The notes: generated by a model not told the origin, from the sequence alone. Positions 7,368-14,081 are shown, counted from the stretch's first letter. The stretch: 14,598 bases of DNA from an uncultured Eisenbergiella sp. (GCA_947626725.1 CANQTI010000025.1:1-14598); one strand, 5' to 3'. A program made the numbers and translations.

Positions 7368-8370
7368 GCTTTCTCCCCCATTTTCCCGCCGGGATTTCGA
7401 TCAGGCGTCGGGAAACCCACGCCCCTGCTGCCGTCAGAAGCACGGAAAGCAGAATCACCGCCGCAGCCGGAAGCGCCGCATGGGCCTGCAGAAGAGAGAG
7501 ACCCTCCATCACCGCCGCATGAATCAAATAGATCTCATAGGAGTATTTATCCAGCACTTTCACTGCCTTCCGGAGAGGAGATTCAAAACAGGCTCCCCAG
7601 GAAAAAGAGAGGGTAAAAAGCAGCAGCATGCCATACAGACAGGACAGCTGCCAGAAGAAATCCACCTCCATCCTGAACAGGAGCAAAACAAAACGCAGCA
7701 CCGTCGTCAGAAGCGCCAGATCTATGGCGGCCTTTGCGGCCCCCTTTTCTTCCGCCAGACATTTCAGCAGAATGCCAAGCACAAAATAGTGCAGATAATA
7801 AAAAAACATCATCCAGGCTGACAGTCCCAGTTCGACCCATATGCAGCGGAGTGCCAGCGCGGCCAGATACAGGCACAGGCTTCGCCGGGCGCTGCCCCTC
7901 GCCAGCCGCACCAGGAAAGGAGCGCACAGGTAAAAGACCGCGAACAGCCCGACGGTCCAGGTCGCGCCCAGATTGCCCCAGAAATCATTCGGTGCCGGAA
8001 TGAACGCGCTGGTCACAAAAAAATACCGGACCCAGTACAGTCCGCCGGGGTCCGGCGCCACATCCCGAAGCACAAAAATGTGCAGAACCATCTGATATAA
8101 AATCAGCGCATAATAAAGCGGAAGAATCCGGAACAGCCGCCTGATATAATAGACCAGCGTTTCCCGCCAGCGCAGCTTCCCCGTCATCGCGGAGGAATCG
8201 CAGGCCAGAAAACCGCTGATCAGAAAAAACAGATAGACACCGGATGCGCCGAAATTCATGACCGCGTAAAGGCTTCCCTTTGCTCCGATCCGGGGGGCCA
8301 GGTGGGAGAAGAAAACGCCCAGACAGGCCAGCACCCGAAGTACCTCTATATTATCGTAGCGCGTTTTCAT
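7345..8370 (-). CDS. Acyltransferase-3 family integral membrane protein
   Basis: A 341-residue polytopic membrane protein of the acyltransferase-3 family, which moves acyl (usually acetyl) groups across or at the membrane onto cell-surface sugars, peptidoglycan or lipids. The N-terminal family pattern is clear: NIEVLRVLACLGVFFSHL places the conserved His at residue 23, and the YYIRRLFRILPLYY block is at about 74-87. About ten hydrophobic segments follow. The later conserved W-x-L-x-x-E-x-x-F-Y motif appears as TWTVGLFAVFYL, with Trp138 kept but Phe143 where Glu is usual. The ATG at 8370 lies 6 bp after the SGNH gene stop, and its ribosome binding site (GAGGG) overlaps the end of that gene, so the two are coupled. 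Substrate unknown. Confidence 0.88.
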   Translation of the reverse strand: MKTRYDNIEVLRVLACLGVFFSHLAPRIGAKGSLYAVMNFGASGVYLFFLISGFLACDSSAMTGKLRWRETLVYYIRRLFRILPLYYALILYQMVLHIFVLRDVAPDPGGLYWVRYFFVTSAFIPAPNDFWGNLGATWTVGLFAVFYLCAPFLVRLARGSARRSLCLYLAALALRCIWVELGLSAWMMFFYYLHYFVLGILLKCLAEEKGAAKAAIDLALLTTVLRFVLLLFRMEVDFFWQLSCLYGMLLLFTLSFSWGACFESPLRKAVKVLDKYSYEIYLIHAAVMEGLSLLQAHAALPAAAVILLSVLLTAAGAWVSRRLIEIPAGKWGRKLVAAVRI

Positions 8371-8376
8371 CCCGCG

Positions 8377-9651
8377 TTACCCTCTTCCCACGCTCTGCAT
8401 CAGGAACTGGAACATTACGGCATAGGTGTCCGGCGAATAGTGCAGGCCATCCGAAACCGTCGTATAACCGGTAAGGGTCAGATAACGGTACAGATCGATC
8501 CTCCCAATGGGACTCTCCAGCCTGCTGTTCAACTGATTATTGAAGTACTCTACCGCCCAGTTTCGCTTGTTATAGAGATTGTCCTCCGCCACTGGCCCCA
8601 CAGAAGCGAAAAACACCGTCGCACCCTTGGCCCGCCAGTCTCTGCTGTACCGATCGATAACGGATATATAATCGTTATGACGGGAAAGATCGTTCACGCC
8701 ATAGTTGAGAACAATAACAGAACCGGGCGTTACGAACTGATCGATATCCTGTTTCGCCTTTTGCGTGGAAAGCCATTCAACCCCGCCCCCATAACAGGAA
8801 ACAAAAGCCACGCCCGGCCACGCCGCGGTCCCGCCCACGGCATTTCCCATCTGCCCGATCCGGGAGTCTCCCACAAAAATCACATTGCCGCTGCCCGCGG
8901 GAAGCTGAGTCTGCGCTGCCTGCTGCTCCGCCATCGCCTGGGCCTGCGCCGCCTGCTGAGCCGCCAACGCCTGCGCTGCCTGCTGGGCCGCCAACGCCTG
9001 CGCCTGCGCCGCTGCCTGCTGGGCCGCCAACGCCTGCGCCTGCGCCGCCTGCTGAGCCGCCAATGCCTGCGCCTGCGCCGCCGCCTGCTGGGCCGCCAAT
9101 GCCTGCGCCTGCGCCGCCGCCTGCTGCTCCGCCAACGCCTGCGCCTGCGCTGCTGCCTGCTGCTCCGCCAATGCCTGCGCCGGGAAGGCCAACAGCTGCT
9201 TCACAAATGCAGCCTGCTGCGCCAAGGCTGTCCGCATGTTCGCGTCTATCGGGACCTCCATCAGCAGCTTACCTTCCATATAGGCAATCTCATTTCCATA
9301 AACAATCTGATACCAGCCCGTATCCGTCTGACCGCACACGTTCACCGCATGTCCGGCCTCCAGCATCCCCAACACTGGAGAAGAGAAATCCGGACCGGAC
9401 CGGACTCTTGCCGGCTGTACGACCGCCATCGCCATACAGACATCCGTCACCGTATACCCATCCGCTGCCCCGGCCGCATACGCCATTTCCGGCCTCAGTA
9501 AAGCCAGAAACAACAGCGCTGTGAAAAGTGCGGTCAACCTGCCCGCTTTTCCTCTAATCAAACTGCATACACTGTGCGCAGACTGCGCCCGCAAACATTT
9601 TTCCCTTTTTTGACCGACATTCCCAACTCCGATATTTTCATCAGCAAGCAT
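8377..9651 (-). CDS. Secreted SH3 plus Ala/Gln-repeat plus SGNH/GDSL hydrolase protein
   Basis: A 424-residue exported protein. Residues 1-38 are a long basic N-region and 39-53 a hydrophobic core; signal cleavage is likely near AYA-A at 59-60. Residues about 65-130 look like a bacterial SH3 domain (ARVRSGPDFSSPVLGMLEAG is the typical run). Residues 158-249 are low-complexity Ala/Gln repeats. The C-terminal domain is an SGNH hydrolase: GDS at 261-263 (nucleophile Ser263), GGG at 288-290, GVND at 318-321 (Asn320), and DGLHYS with Asp401 and His404. Such domains add or remove acetyl groups on cell-surface glycans. The start at 9651 has AGGAGG ten bases upstream; the frame is open to 9795. It lies 64 bp after the TPR lipoprotein and 6 bp before the acyltransferase, suggesting one operon. 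Confidence 0.9.
   Translation of the reverse strand: MLADENIGVGNVGQKREKCLRAQSAHSVCSLIRGKAGRLTALFTALLFLALLRPEMAYAAGAADGYTVTDVCMAMAVVQPARVRSGPDFSSPVLGMLEAGHAVNVCGQTDTGWYQIVYGNEIAYMEGKLLMEVPIDANMRTALAQQAAFVKQLLAFPAQALAEQQAAAQAQALAEQQAAAQAQALAAQQAAAQAQALAAQQAAQAQALAAQQAAAQAQALAAQQAAQALAAQQAAQAQAMAEQQAAQTQLPAGSGNVIFVGDSRIGQMGNAVGGTAAWPGVAFVSCYGGGVEWLSTQKAKQDIDQFVTPGSVIVLNYGVNDLSRHNDYISVIDRYSRDWRAKGATVFFASVGPVAEDNLYNKRNWAVEYFNNQLNSRLESPIGRIDLYRYLTLTGYTTVSDGLHYSPDTYAVMFQFLMQSVGRG
8905..9180 (-). repeat. In-gene tandem repeat encoding Ala/Gln-rich linker
   Basis: About eight degenerate units of 27-36 bp encode AQALAxQQAAAQ-type units of 9 to 12 residues, where x is Glu or Ala. Units vary by whole codons (QAA versus QAAA, presence or absence of an extra QA), so the frame is kept. 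On the plus strand the repeat reads as GCCTGCGCC-rich DNA. The encoded segment would form a flexible or helical linker between the SH3 and SGNH domains. Such repeats can change in copy number by slippage. Confidence 0.9.
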
Positions 9652-9715
9652 CTGACTGATTCCTCCTGCTTTTTTCCTGATTCCGTCCGCCCTCCAAAGG
9701 AAGACCCGTTTCCGT

Positions 9716-10762
9716 TTATCTGGTCTGCAGGAAAACATATTCCTGCTGCGCTTTCTCATCATCCGGATACAGCCGCAGATACTGCTCCATGGCAATCCTG
9801 GCCTGAGAAAACTGCCCCAAATGCTCGTAAGCTACAATTTCGTTAAAACGCAGAGACTGCGTCATCGTATTTCCTTCTATGGCCAATCCTGCCTGAAACG
9901 CCTCCAGCGCCCCCTCATAATCGCCCACTTTCAGCCGACAGATCCCCAATTGATTGTAAATGGATGCATCCGGCTGCTTGGTCTCGAGATAATTGCTGTA
10001 TACACTGGCTGCATAATTATAATCTCCCAACTGCTCATAGGTCTGACCGAGCAGTGAAGCAGCCTCCGCGCCGCCAGTTTCCTTGGCGCTCTCCAGCGCC
10101 AGCCGGGCGTCCTCATAGTTGCCCATATAAAAATTCATTCTTCCCTTATTGTAATCGGAAAGCCGCGCGTTTTCATCCTGCAGAACGGTCTGCAAATAGG
10201 CAGCTCCCATTTCCTGCTGCCCAAACTTGTCACAGCTGCGGTAAATATCCACATACAGGTCATAATCCTTGCTGTCCACTCCGATCGCCCGATCAAAATC
10301 GGCCTGGGCCGCCTCCGGTATCCCCAATTCAAGCTCCATCGTTCCTTTCAGGTACCAGGCCGTCTTTTCCTCCGGGCGCAGATCGGTGATCGCCTGATAC
10401 ACCCCGACGGCCTTATTGATATCCCCGCTTTTGTAGTAAGCGTTCGCCAGATAATAATTGATATCAAAATCCAGCTGTTCTATTCCCGGGCCGCTGTAAC
10501 TTAAAGCAGTTTCCAGACTCTGGACGGCATTTTCATAATCGGTCAGCCCCATATAGGCCAAACCCTGTCCGCGGCAGATCAACTGCATGTCCTCATGATT
10601 TGCCGCAGCGGCATCAAAGCTGACCAACGCGCCCTCATAATCCATCTGTTCGATAAGCTGCATGCCCTGATCCGTATTTTCACTGGATACCGCGCCGCAC
10701 CCTGCCGTCATAACAGCCAAAAAACCGGTGCAAAATGCGCCCGCAATCCTTCCCTTTTTCAT
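9716..10762 (-). CDS. TPR-repeat lipoprotein
   Basis: A 348-residue predicted lipoprotein facing the outside of the membrane. The basic start MKKGR, hydrophobic residues 6-20 and the lipobox TAGC put the lipid on Cys22. The rest is about eight tetratricopeptide repeats (roughly residues 31-56, 57-90, 100-130, 134-164, 203-230, 235-262, 266-296 and 303-333), with typical helix-pair patterns such as GDYEGALEAFQAGLAI and LGDYNYAASVYSNYLE. TPR arrays bind other proteins. The frame is open to 10897, but the ATG at 10762 has GGAGG five bases upstream and gives a proper signal sequence. It is the first gene of the TPR-SGNH-acyltransferase cluster, so a scaffold for the secreted SGNH protein is possible; that is inference. 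Confidence 0.9.
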   Translation of the reverse strand: MKKGRIAGAFCTGFLAVMTAGCGAVSSENTDQGMQLIEQMDYEGALVSFDAAAANHEDMQLICRGQGLAYMGLTDYENAVQSLETALSYSGPGIEQLDFDINYYLANAYYKSGDINKAVGVYQAITDLRPEEKTAWYLKGTMELELGIPEAAQADFDRAIGVDSKDYDLYVDIYRSCDKFGQQEMGAAYLQTVLQDENARLSDYNKGRMNFYMGNYEDARLALESAKETGGAEAASLLGQTYEQLGDYNYAASVYSNYLETKQPDASIYNQLGICRLKVGDYEGALEAFQAGLAIEGNTMTQSLRFNEIVAYEHLGQFSQARIAMEQYLRLYPDDEKAQQEYVFLQTR

Positions 10763-10808
10763 GTGTTCCTCCATGCCGCGAACGTATGCGAGTCGGCACG
10801 TACGATCC

Positions 10809-10840
10809 TGCGTTTTGTGACGCCCGCACCGCAAAACGCA
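10809..10840. repeat. 9-bp perfect inverted repeat in the TPR-lipoprotein leader
   Basis: TGCGTTTTG (10809-10817) and CAAAACGCA (10832-10840) are perfect inverted repeats with a 14-base GC-rich loop. The element lies 47 bp upstream of the TPR lipoprotein start and directly next to a second, longer inverted repeat. No T-run follows in the direction of transcription, so it is a leader stem-loop or protein-binding dyad rather than a terminator. Confidence 0.6.
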
Positions 10841-10875
10841 GATTGAAAATAAACCATTGGGCTTATTTTCCAATC
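10841..10875. repeat. 12-bp inverted repeat with one bulge, second element of the leader pair
   Basis: GATTGAAAATAA (10841-10852) matches the reverse complement of TTATTTTCCAATC (10863-10875) except for one extra base, leaving a ten-base loop. It abuts the 9-bp inverted repeat at 10809-10840 with no gap. A third, weaker dyad (CGTATGC against GCACGTACG, 10784-10805) lies on the gene side. Together they form a compact structured stretch about 20-115 bp before the TPR lipoprotein gene. Confidence 0.6.
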
Positions 10876-10951
10876 TTTCTCTCCGCCCGCTGATCACACA
10901 GCGATTCTCTAAAACAAGACGTATCAGCCAAAAACGACTCCACTATTTTAA

Positions 10952-10980
10952 ATACTATCATAATTTGGCCGATCTGGAAA
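10952..10980 (-). promoter_or_regulatory. Possible promoter of the envelope cluster (TPR-SGNH-acyltransferase)
   Basis: On the minus strand, TTTCCA (10975-10980) and TAGTAT (10952-10957) are 17 bp apart, with TG one base before the -10 hexamer (extended -10 type). The surroundings are AT-rich, and rsmF ends at 11062, so a promoter is expected in this gap. The hexamers are only four of six to consensus. If correct, the leader would be about 180 nt and would include all the inverted repeats. Confidence 0.35.
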
Positions 10981-11061
10981 CACTTAAAATATCAAATGTT
11001 ATGCAAAATATCCGTTTCCCGGCACAGACTGTCCGGCGTCCTCCTGCCGTCCAAAACAGAT

Positions 11062-12525
11062 TCACAGATTTTTCCGAAGGCCTTTGGGATAATGGTTTTT
11101 CAGCATACCGCCTGCCAGCTTGCCCCAACCGAGACCATACCCATCTGCGGTGACCAGATACCAGCCATTTTCCCCTTCCGCCGGAAGCCCCAGGCCGGCA
11201 ATCCAATCCTTCGCTGTTCTTTCATCCGGCAGAGGATAAACCCGTCTGACCTGCCCGGGCCGTACGGCCAGCGCCAACGCATGGGCCGGTTCGAACCGTC
11301 CCTTTCTCACACTGCCCAAATGCAGACCGGGACGCAGCACCCGGATTCCCGCAAGGGACGGCAAGCCGTAGGGCGTCAGATAAAGCTGTTCTCCATATAG
11401 CTGCAGTTTCCCGTTAAATGGAACCTCCAAATTCTGCTCGGCGAACGTTTCCCAGGCCTTTGCCGCCTCCCGCATCACGGCCCCTCCTTCCCCGCCGAAC
11501 GGCTCTTTTTCCCGGGACAGATGTTTGCTCAATGACAGACTTCCCCTCTCTTCTGTCCCTCCAACCCGCCCCGGGCAGCCCTCTCGCCGTATCACCGCCG
11601 CAAAATGTCCTTCGCCTGCCAGCTTATGCGGCCAAAGCCGAACGGTTCTTTCCAGTGGATACGCCGCAGCCTCGCCCCCAGGTCTGTCATCCGCCTTCTC
11701 TCCGAGCCCCCAGTCCGCCCAGTCTCGTCTTCCCGTCTCCATACCCGGCCACTTTTCTGTCTCCTCCAGGAAAAAATCCGGATGCCTGGACAGGAAACGG
11801 CTTACGCTCCCTTCATTCTCCTGCGGCGCAAAGGTACAGGTGGAATAGACCAGCCGCCCACCGGGCGCCAGCATTTTCGCCGCCTCATCCAAAATCTCAT
11901 CCTGCCGCGCTGCGCACAGCTCCACATTTTGCTCGCTCCATTCCGCTATCGCCCCTTCCTTTTTGCGGAACATGCCTTCCCCGGAGCAGGGTGCATCCAC
12001 CAGAATGGCATCAAACCAGGCGATAAACCGCTCTGCCAGACGTCCGGGCGGTTCATTTGTCACCACTGCATTGGAAATTCCCATCCTCTCCACGTTCTCA
12101 GAAAGCGCCTTCGCCCGAACCGGATGGATCTCATTGCAGACCAATATGCCTTTTCCCTGCAGCGCCGCTCCCAGCTGTGTGCTTTTTCCCCCCGGAGCGG
12201 CACAGAGATCCATGACCCTCTCTCCGGGTTTTACGGCAAGATATCCTGCCGGAGCCATAGCGCTGGCCTCCTGCATATAATAGACGCCGGCCTCATGCCA
12301 GGGATGTTTCCCCGGCCGATCTGTCTCCTGAAAATAGAACCCGTTTTTTTCCCAGGGCACCGGCCGGAGAGCAAAGGGACTTTTTCCCAGAAAGTCTTTC
12401 CTCTCTCCCTTCCCGGGATTGAAACGAAGAGAATGCACTTCTTTCTCCGCGCAGCTTTTCATAAATGCCGGATATTCTTCTCCCAGCATAATTTGCATCC
12501 GTTCCATAAATTTTTCTGGCAGCAT
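11062..12525 (-). CDS. rsmF: RsmF/NOL1-NOP2-Sun family RNA m5C methyltransferase
   Basis: Predicted S-adenosylmethionine-dependent enzyme that makes 5-methylcytosine in rRNA (E. coli RsmF acts on 16S rRNA C1407; the exact site here is unknown). It has 487 residues. SAM motif I is DLCAAPGGKS at about 106-115. The two catalytic cysteines are Cys180 in DAPCSGEGMFRK (motif IV) and Cys230 in YSTCTFAPQENE (motif VI). Residues after about 400 form the C-terminal RsmF-like domain, with a PUA-like tail (PYGLPSLAGIRVLRPG, then ALALAVRPGQV). The ATG at 12525 follows AGGAAAAGT. It has its own promoter at 12574-12602 and stands alone between the hsp20 terminator and the envelope cluster. The gene symbol is by family, not proven orthology. 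Confidence 0.92.
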   Translation of the reverse strand: MLPEKFMERMQIMLGEEYPAFMKSCAEKEVHSLRFNPGKGERKDFLGKSPFALRPVPWEKNGFYFQETDRPGKHPWHEAGVYYMQEASAMAPAGYLAVKPGERVMDLCAAPGGKSTQLGAALQGKGILVCNEIHPVRAKALSENVERMGISNAVVTNEPPGRLAERFIAWFDAILVDAPCSGEGMFRKKEGAIAEWSEQNVELCAARQDEILDEAAKMLAPGGRLVYSTCTFAPQENEGSVSRFLSRHPDFFLEETEKWPGMETGRRDWADWGLGEKADDRPGGEAAAYPLERTVRLWPHKLAGEGHFAAVIRREGCPGRVGGTEERGSLSLSKHLSREKEPFGGEGGAVMREAAKAWETFAEQNLEVPFNGKLQLYGEQLYLTPYGLPSLAGIRVLRPGLHLGSVRKGRFEPAHALALAVRPGQVRRVYPLPDERTAKDWIAGLGLPAEGENGWYLVTADGYGLGWGKLAGGMLKNHYPKGLRKNL

Positions 12526-12573
12526 ACTTTTCCTGTCTTTCCTATCCGTTTCCGATCCGTTCTTTTTTATTCC

Positions 12574-12602
12574 ATTCTATCATGAATTCCAGCATCTGTT
12601 AA
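12574..12602 (-). promoter_or_regulatory. Promoter of the rsmF-type gene
   Basis: On the minus strand, TTAACA (12597-12602) and TAGAAT (12574-12579) are separated by exactly 17 bp. TG one base upstream makes an extended -10. Both hexamers match consensus in five of six positions. Transcription would start near 12567, about 42 nt before the ATG at 12525. Confidence 0.75.
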
Positions 12603-12681
12603 GAGATTTTCAGGGCCCGTCCCCTGCCATGCCATCCTATCGTCTCTTTTTTCACGACATCTAATGCCTGTTTCCAGAGGT

Positions 12682-12724
12682 ATAAAAAAAGACCGCCGCC
12701 CGGCATTGAATCCGGGCGGCAGTC
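12682..12724 (-). terminator. Intrinsic terminator of the tandem hsp20 operon
   Basis: GCCGCCCGG (12695-12703) and CCGGGCGGC (12712-12720) form a perfect 9-bp GC stem. It extends by GAC/GTC past one mismatch and has an eight-base loop. On the minus strand it is followed directly by a run of seven T (12684-12690). It lies 24 bp after the stop of the downstream hsp20 gene, exactly where that operon should end. Confidence 0.93.
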
Positions 12725-12747
12725 CTCTCTGCCCCTTCGTCTATTTC

Positions 12748-13209
12748 TTATCCTTCTATGGAAATAAATTTCTTCTCTTCCACGGCAGGCTTCTCTTCCT
12801 TCTTGGGAACCGTGAGGGTCAGAATCCCGCGGTCGAACTTTGCGCGAATCTCCTCCTGCTCCACATCCTCTCCCACATAGAAGCTTCTCTGGCAGGCGCC
12901 CGCATAACGCTCGCGGCGGATATAGGCGCCGGTCTTCTTATCCTTCTCGTCCTGGTCCAGGCCCTTGGCCGCGCTGATGGTCAGATAACCGTCCTCCAGC
13001 GTCACCGAAACCTCATCCTTCTTAAAACCAGGCAGATCCATCTCCAGGATATAGCTGTCCGCGGTCTCCCGCACATCGGTCTTCATCAGGTTCTTCCCCT
13101 TACGGCCGTAAAGCTTCTTTTCGGTATGTTTCAGCTCCTTATCGTCAAAAAACGGAAATCCGAAAAAGTCGTCAAACAAATCTCTTCCCAAAACACTCGG
13201 CATCAACAT
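12748..13209 (-). CDS. Hsp20/alpha-crystallin family small heat-shock protein (second of pair)
   Basis: A 153-residue ATP-independent holdase that binds unfolding proteins and forms oligomers in the cytoplasm. The alpha-crystallin domain runs from about 42 to 140 (TDVRETADSYILEMDLPG at the start; SFYVGEDV and KFDRGILTLTVPKKE at the end). The C-terminal I-x-I anchor is ISI at 149-151. The N-terminal arm is short and rich in Phe and Asp, followed by a basic segment (KKLYGRKGK) that the upstream paralogue lacks. The ATG at 13209 follows AGGAGG by eight bases; Met3 is a less likely start. It lies 105 bp after the first hsp20 gene, with a hairpin between them, and is followed by a strong terminator. 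Confidence 0.95.
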   Translation of the reverse strand: MLMPSVLGRDLFDDFFGFPFFDDKELKHTEKKLYGRKGKNLMKTDVRETADSYILEMDLPGFKKDEVSVTLEDGYLTISAAKGLDQDEKDKKTGAYIRRERYAGACQRSFYVGEDVEQEEIRAKFDRGILTLTVPKKEEKPAVEEKKFISIEG

Positions 13210-13250
13210 ATCAGGTTCCTCCTCTCCCTGTTCTGTTAAGTTTTATTCTC

Positions 13251-13274
13251 TCAGACCCGCTCTCGCGGGCCTGA
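13251..13274 (-). repeat. Hairpin with GAGA loop between the two hsp20 genes
   Basis: On the minus strand, CCCGC and GCGGG enclose a GAGA (GNRA-type) tetraloop. The stem extends by TCAG/CTGA past one mismatch. The sequence that follows is GAGAATAAAAC, without a U-run, so this is an RNA stability or processing hairpin, or a weak attenuator, rather than a full terminator. A second small dyad, GGCCG-TC-CGGCC, lies at 13292-13303. Confidence 0.6.
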
Positions 13275-13314
13275 CCGCATCTTTTTTCGCAGGCCGTCCG
13301 GCCCTTTCCCCGCA

Positions 13315-13731
13315 TCATTCGATCGCGATGTATTTCTTCTTTTCCACGGCAGGCTTTGCTTCCTTCTTCGGGATCAGCAGCTTCAGCGTGCCGTCCTCGA
13401 ATTTCGCCCGGATGTCCTCCTGGGTCACATCCTCGCCTACATAAAAGCTTCTGCTGCAGCTTCCGTAATAACGCTCCCGGCGGATATAACGCCCTTCGGT
13501 ATTTTTCTCATCCTGCTTGTTCTCGGTGACAGCCTCCACCGTGAGGTACCCGTCTTTCAGCTCAGCCTTCACGTTTTCCTTTTCAACGCCCGGTATATCG
13601 ATCGTCACCTCATAGCCCTGATCGGTATCCCTGACATCGGTATTCATCAGGCCGTTCATCTCATCCCCTCTGAAAGGGTAACCCATAAAACCATCCCAAA
13701 AATTCTCTCCTAAAATACTAGGCATCAACAT
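13315..13731 (-). CDS. Hsp20/alpha-crystallin family small heat-shock protein (first of pair)
   Basis: A 138-residue small heat-shock chaperone, paralogous to the neighbouring gene. The shared skeleton includes the MLMPSxLG start, YIRRERY, RSFYVGEDV, IRAKF and PKKExKPAVE. The alpha-crystallin domain spans about 28-125, and the C-terminal I-x-I motif is IAI at 135-137. The N-terminal arm is only about 27 residues (NFWDGFMGYPFRGDEMNG), shorter than in the paralogue. The ATG at 13731 has AAAGGAGCGAGG upstream. Expression should be heat-induced through HrcA, since a CIRCE operator overlaps the promoter at 13883-13925. The transcript leader is about 145 nt. Confidence 0.96.
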   Translation of the reverse strand: MLMPSILGENFWDGFMGYPFRGDEMNGLMNTDVRDTDQGYEVTIDIPGVEKENVKAELKDGYLTVEAVTENKQDEKNTEGRYIRRERYYGSCSRSFYVGEDVTQEDIRAKFEDGTLKLLIPKKEAKPAVEKKKYIAIE

Positions 13732-13882
13732 AAGTCCTCGCTCCTTTCGTTTCTATTCGCAATGCTATTATTTCCTGTTTCAGCGAATTCACAGTTGGAA
13801 AATATTGTCTGGTGCCGGCCCGTTCCTTTTGTCTCCATCGGCCGTCCGTTTCTGTTTCCCTCTGTTCCTTCGTTCTATTCGT

Positions 13883-13911
13883 ACTATAACACGCATTGTT
13901 AGCACTGTCAA
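13883..13911 (-). promoter_or_regulatory. Near-consensus sigma-A promoter of the hsp20 operon
   Basis: On the minus strand, TTGACA (13906-13911) is a perfect -35 and TATAGT (13883-13888) a near-perfect -10, with exactly 17 bp between them. TG one base upstream makes an extended -10 element. The -35 lies inside the CIRCE operator, so HrcA binding should block RNA polymerase. Transcription would start near 13876. Confidence 0.92.
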
Positions 13912-13925
13912 TAGGTGAGTGCTAA
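13899..13925. promoter_or_regulatory. CIRCE operator (HrcA binding site)
   Basis: The plus strand reads TTAGCACTG, nine bases, then GAGTGCTAA; the consensus is TTAGCACTC-N9-GAGTGCTAA, so 17 of 18 arm positions match. HrcA binds CIRCE and represses class I heat-shock genes. The single mismatch (13907) is the base that completes the TTGACA -35 hexamer on the minus strand. Confidence 0.96.
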
Positions 13926-14025
13926 AAATCTGTGAATTATTTGTGAAATCCCTATAAAATGCGGCATTTTCAAATCCCCCATTTTCCCAGAAATCCTTGT
14001 TTTGTACTTTTTTTGTACCTTTTCT

Positions 14026-14073
14026 GAAAAAATCCTGCTGCCAAGCAGCTATTTTGCATCACTTGGCAGCAGG
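14026..14073 (-). terminator. Intrinsic terminator downstream of the beta-mannosidase-like gene
   Basis: CCTGCTGCCAAG (14034-14045) and CTTGGCAGCAGG (14062-14073) form a perfect 12-bp stem with a 16-base loop. On the minus strand the stem is followed by A and six T. It lies 214 bp beyond the stop of the gene at 14287 and 9 bp after the stop of the recombinase-like remnant, so it may originally have belonged to the latter. The plus side has only TTTT, so plus-strand activity is less likely. Confidence 0.8.
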
Positions 14074-14081
14074 CGTTTTCA

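Noticed and set aside
8905..9180. CRISPR-like array
   Set aside because: Unit lengths vary in multiples of three, there are no unique spacers, and the repeats encode a continuous protein linker.
8302..9501. 399-codon plus-strand frame with Leu/Arg repeats
   Set aside because: It is the antisense reading of the Ala/Gln repeat and SGNH domain. The repeats come from the real minus-strand gene.
10985..11061. Terminator after the rsmF-type gene
   Set aside because: A bulged CCGG stem is present near 11019-11036, but no T-run follows directly, so I cannot support a terminator.
11605..12585. 326-codon plus-strand frame opposite the methyltransferase
   Set aside because: The minus strand carries the SAM motif and both catalytic cysteines of the RsmF family; the plus frame has no domain and no good start signal.
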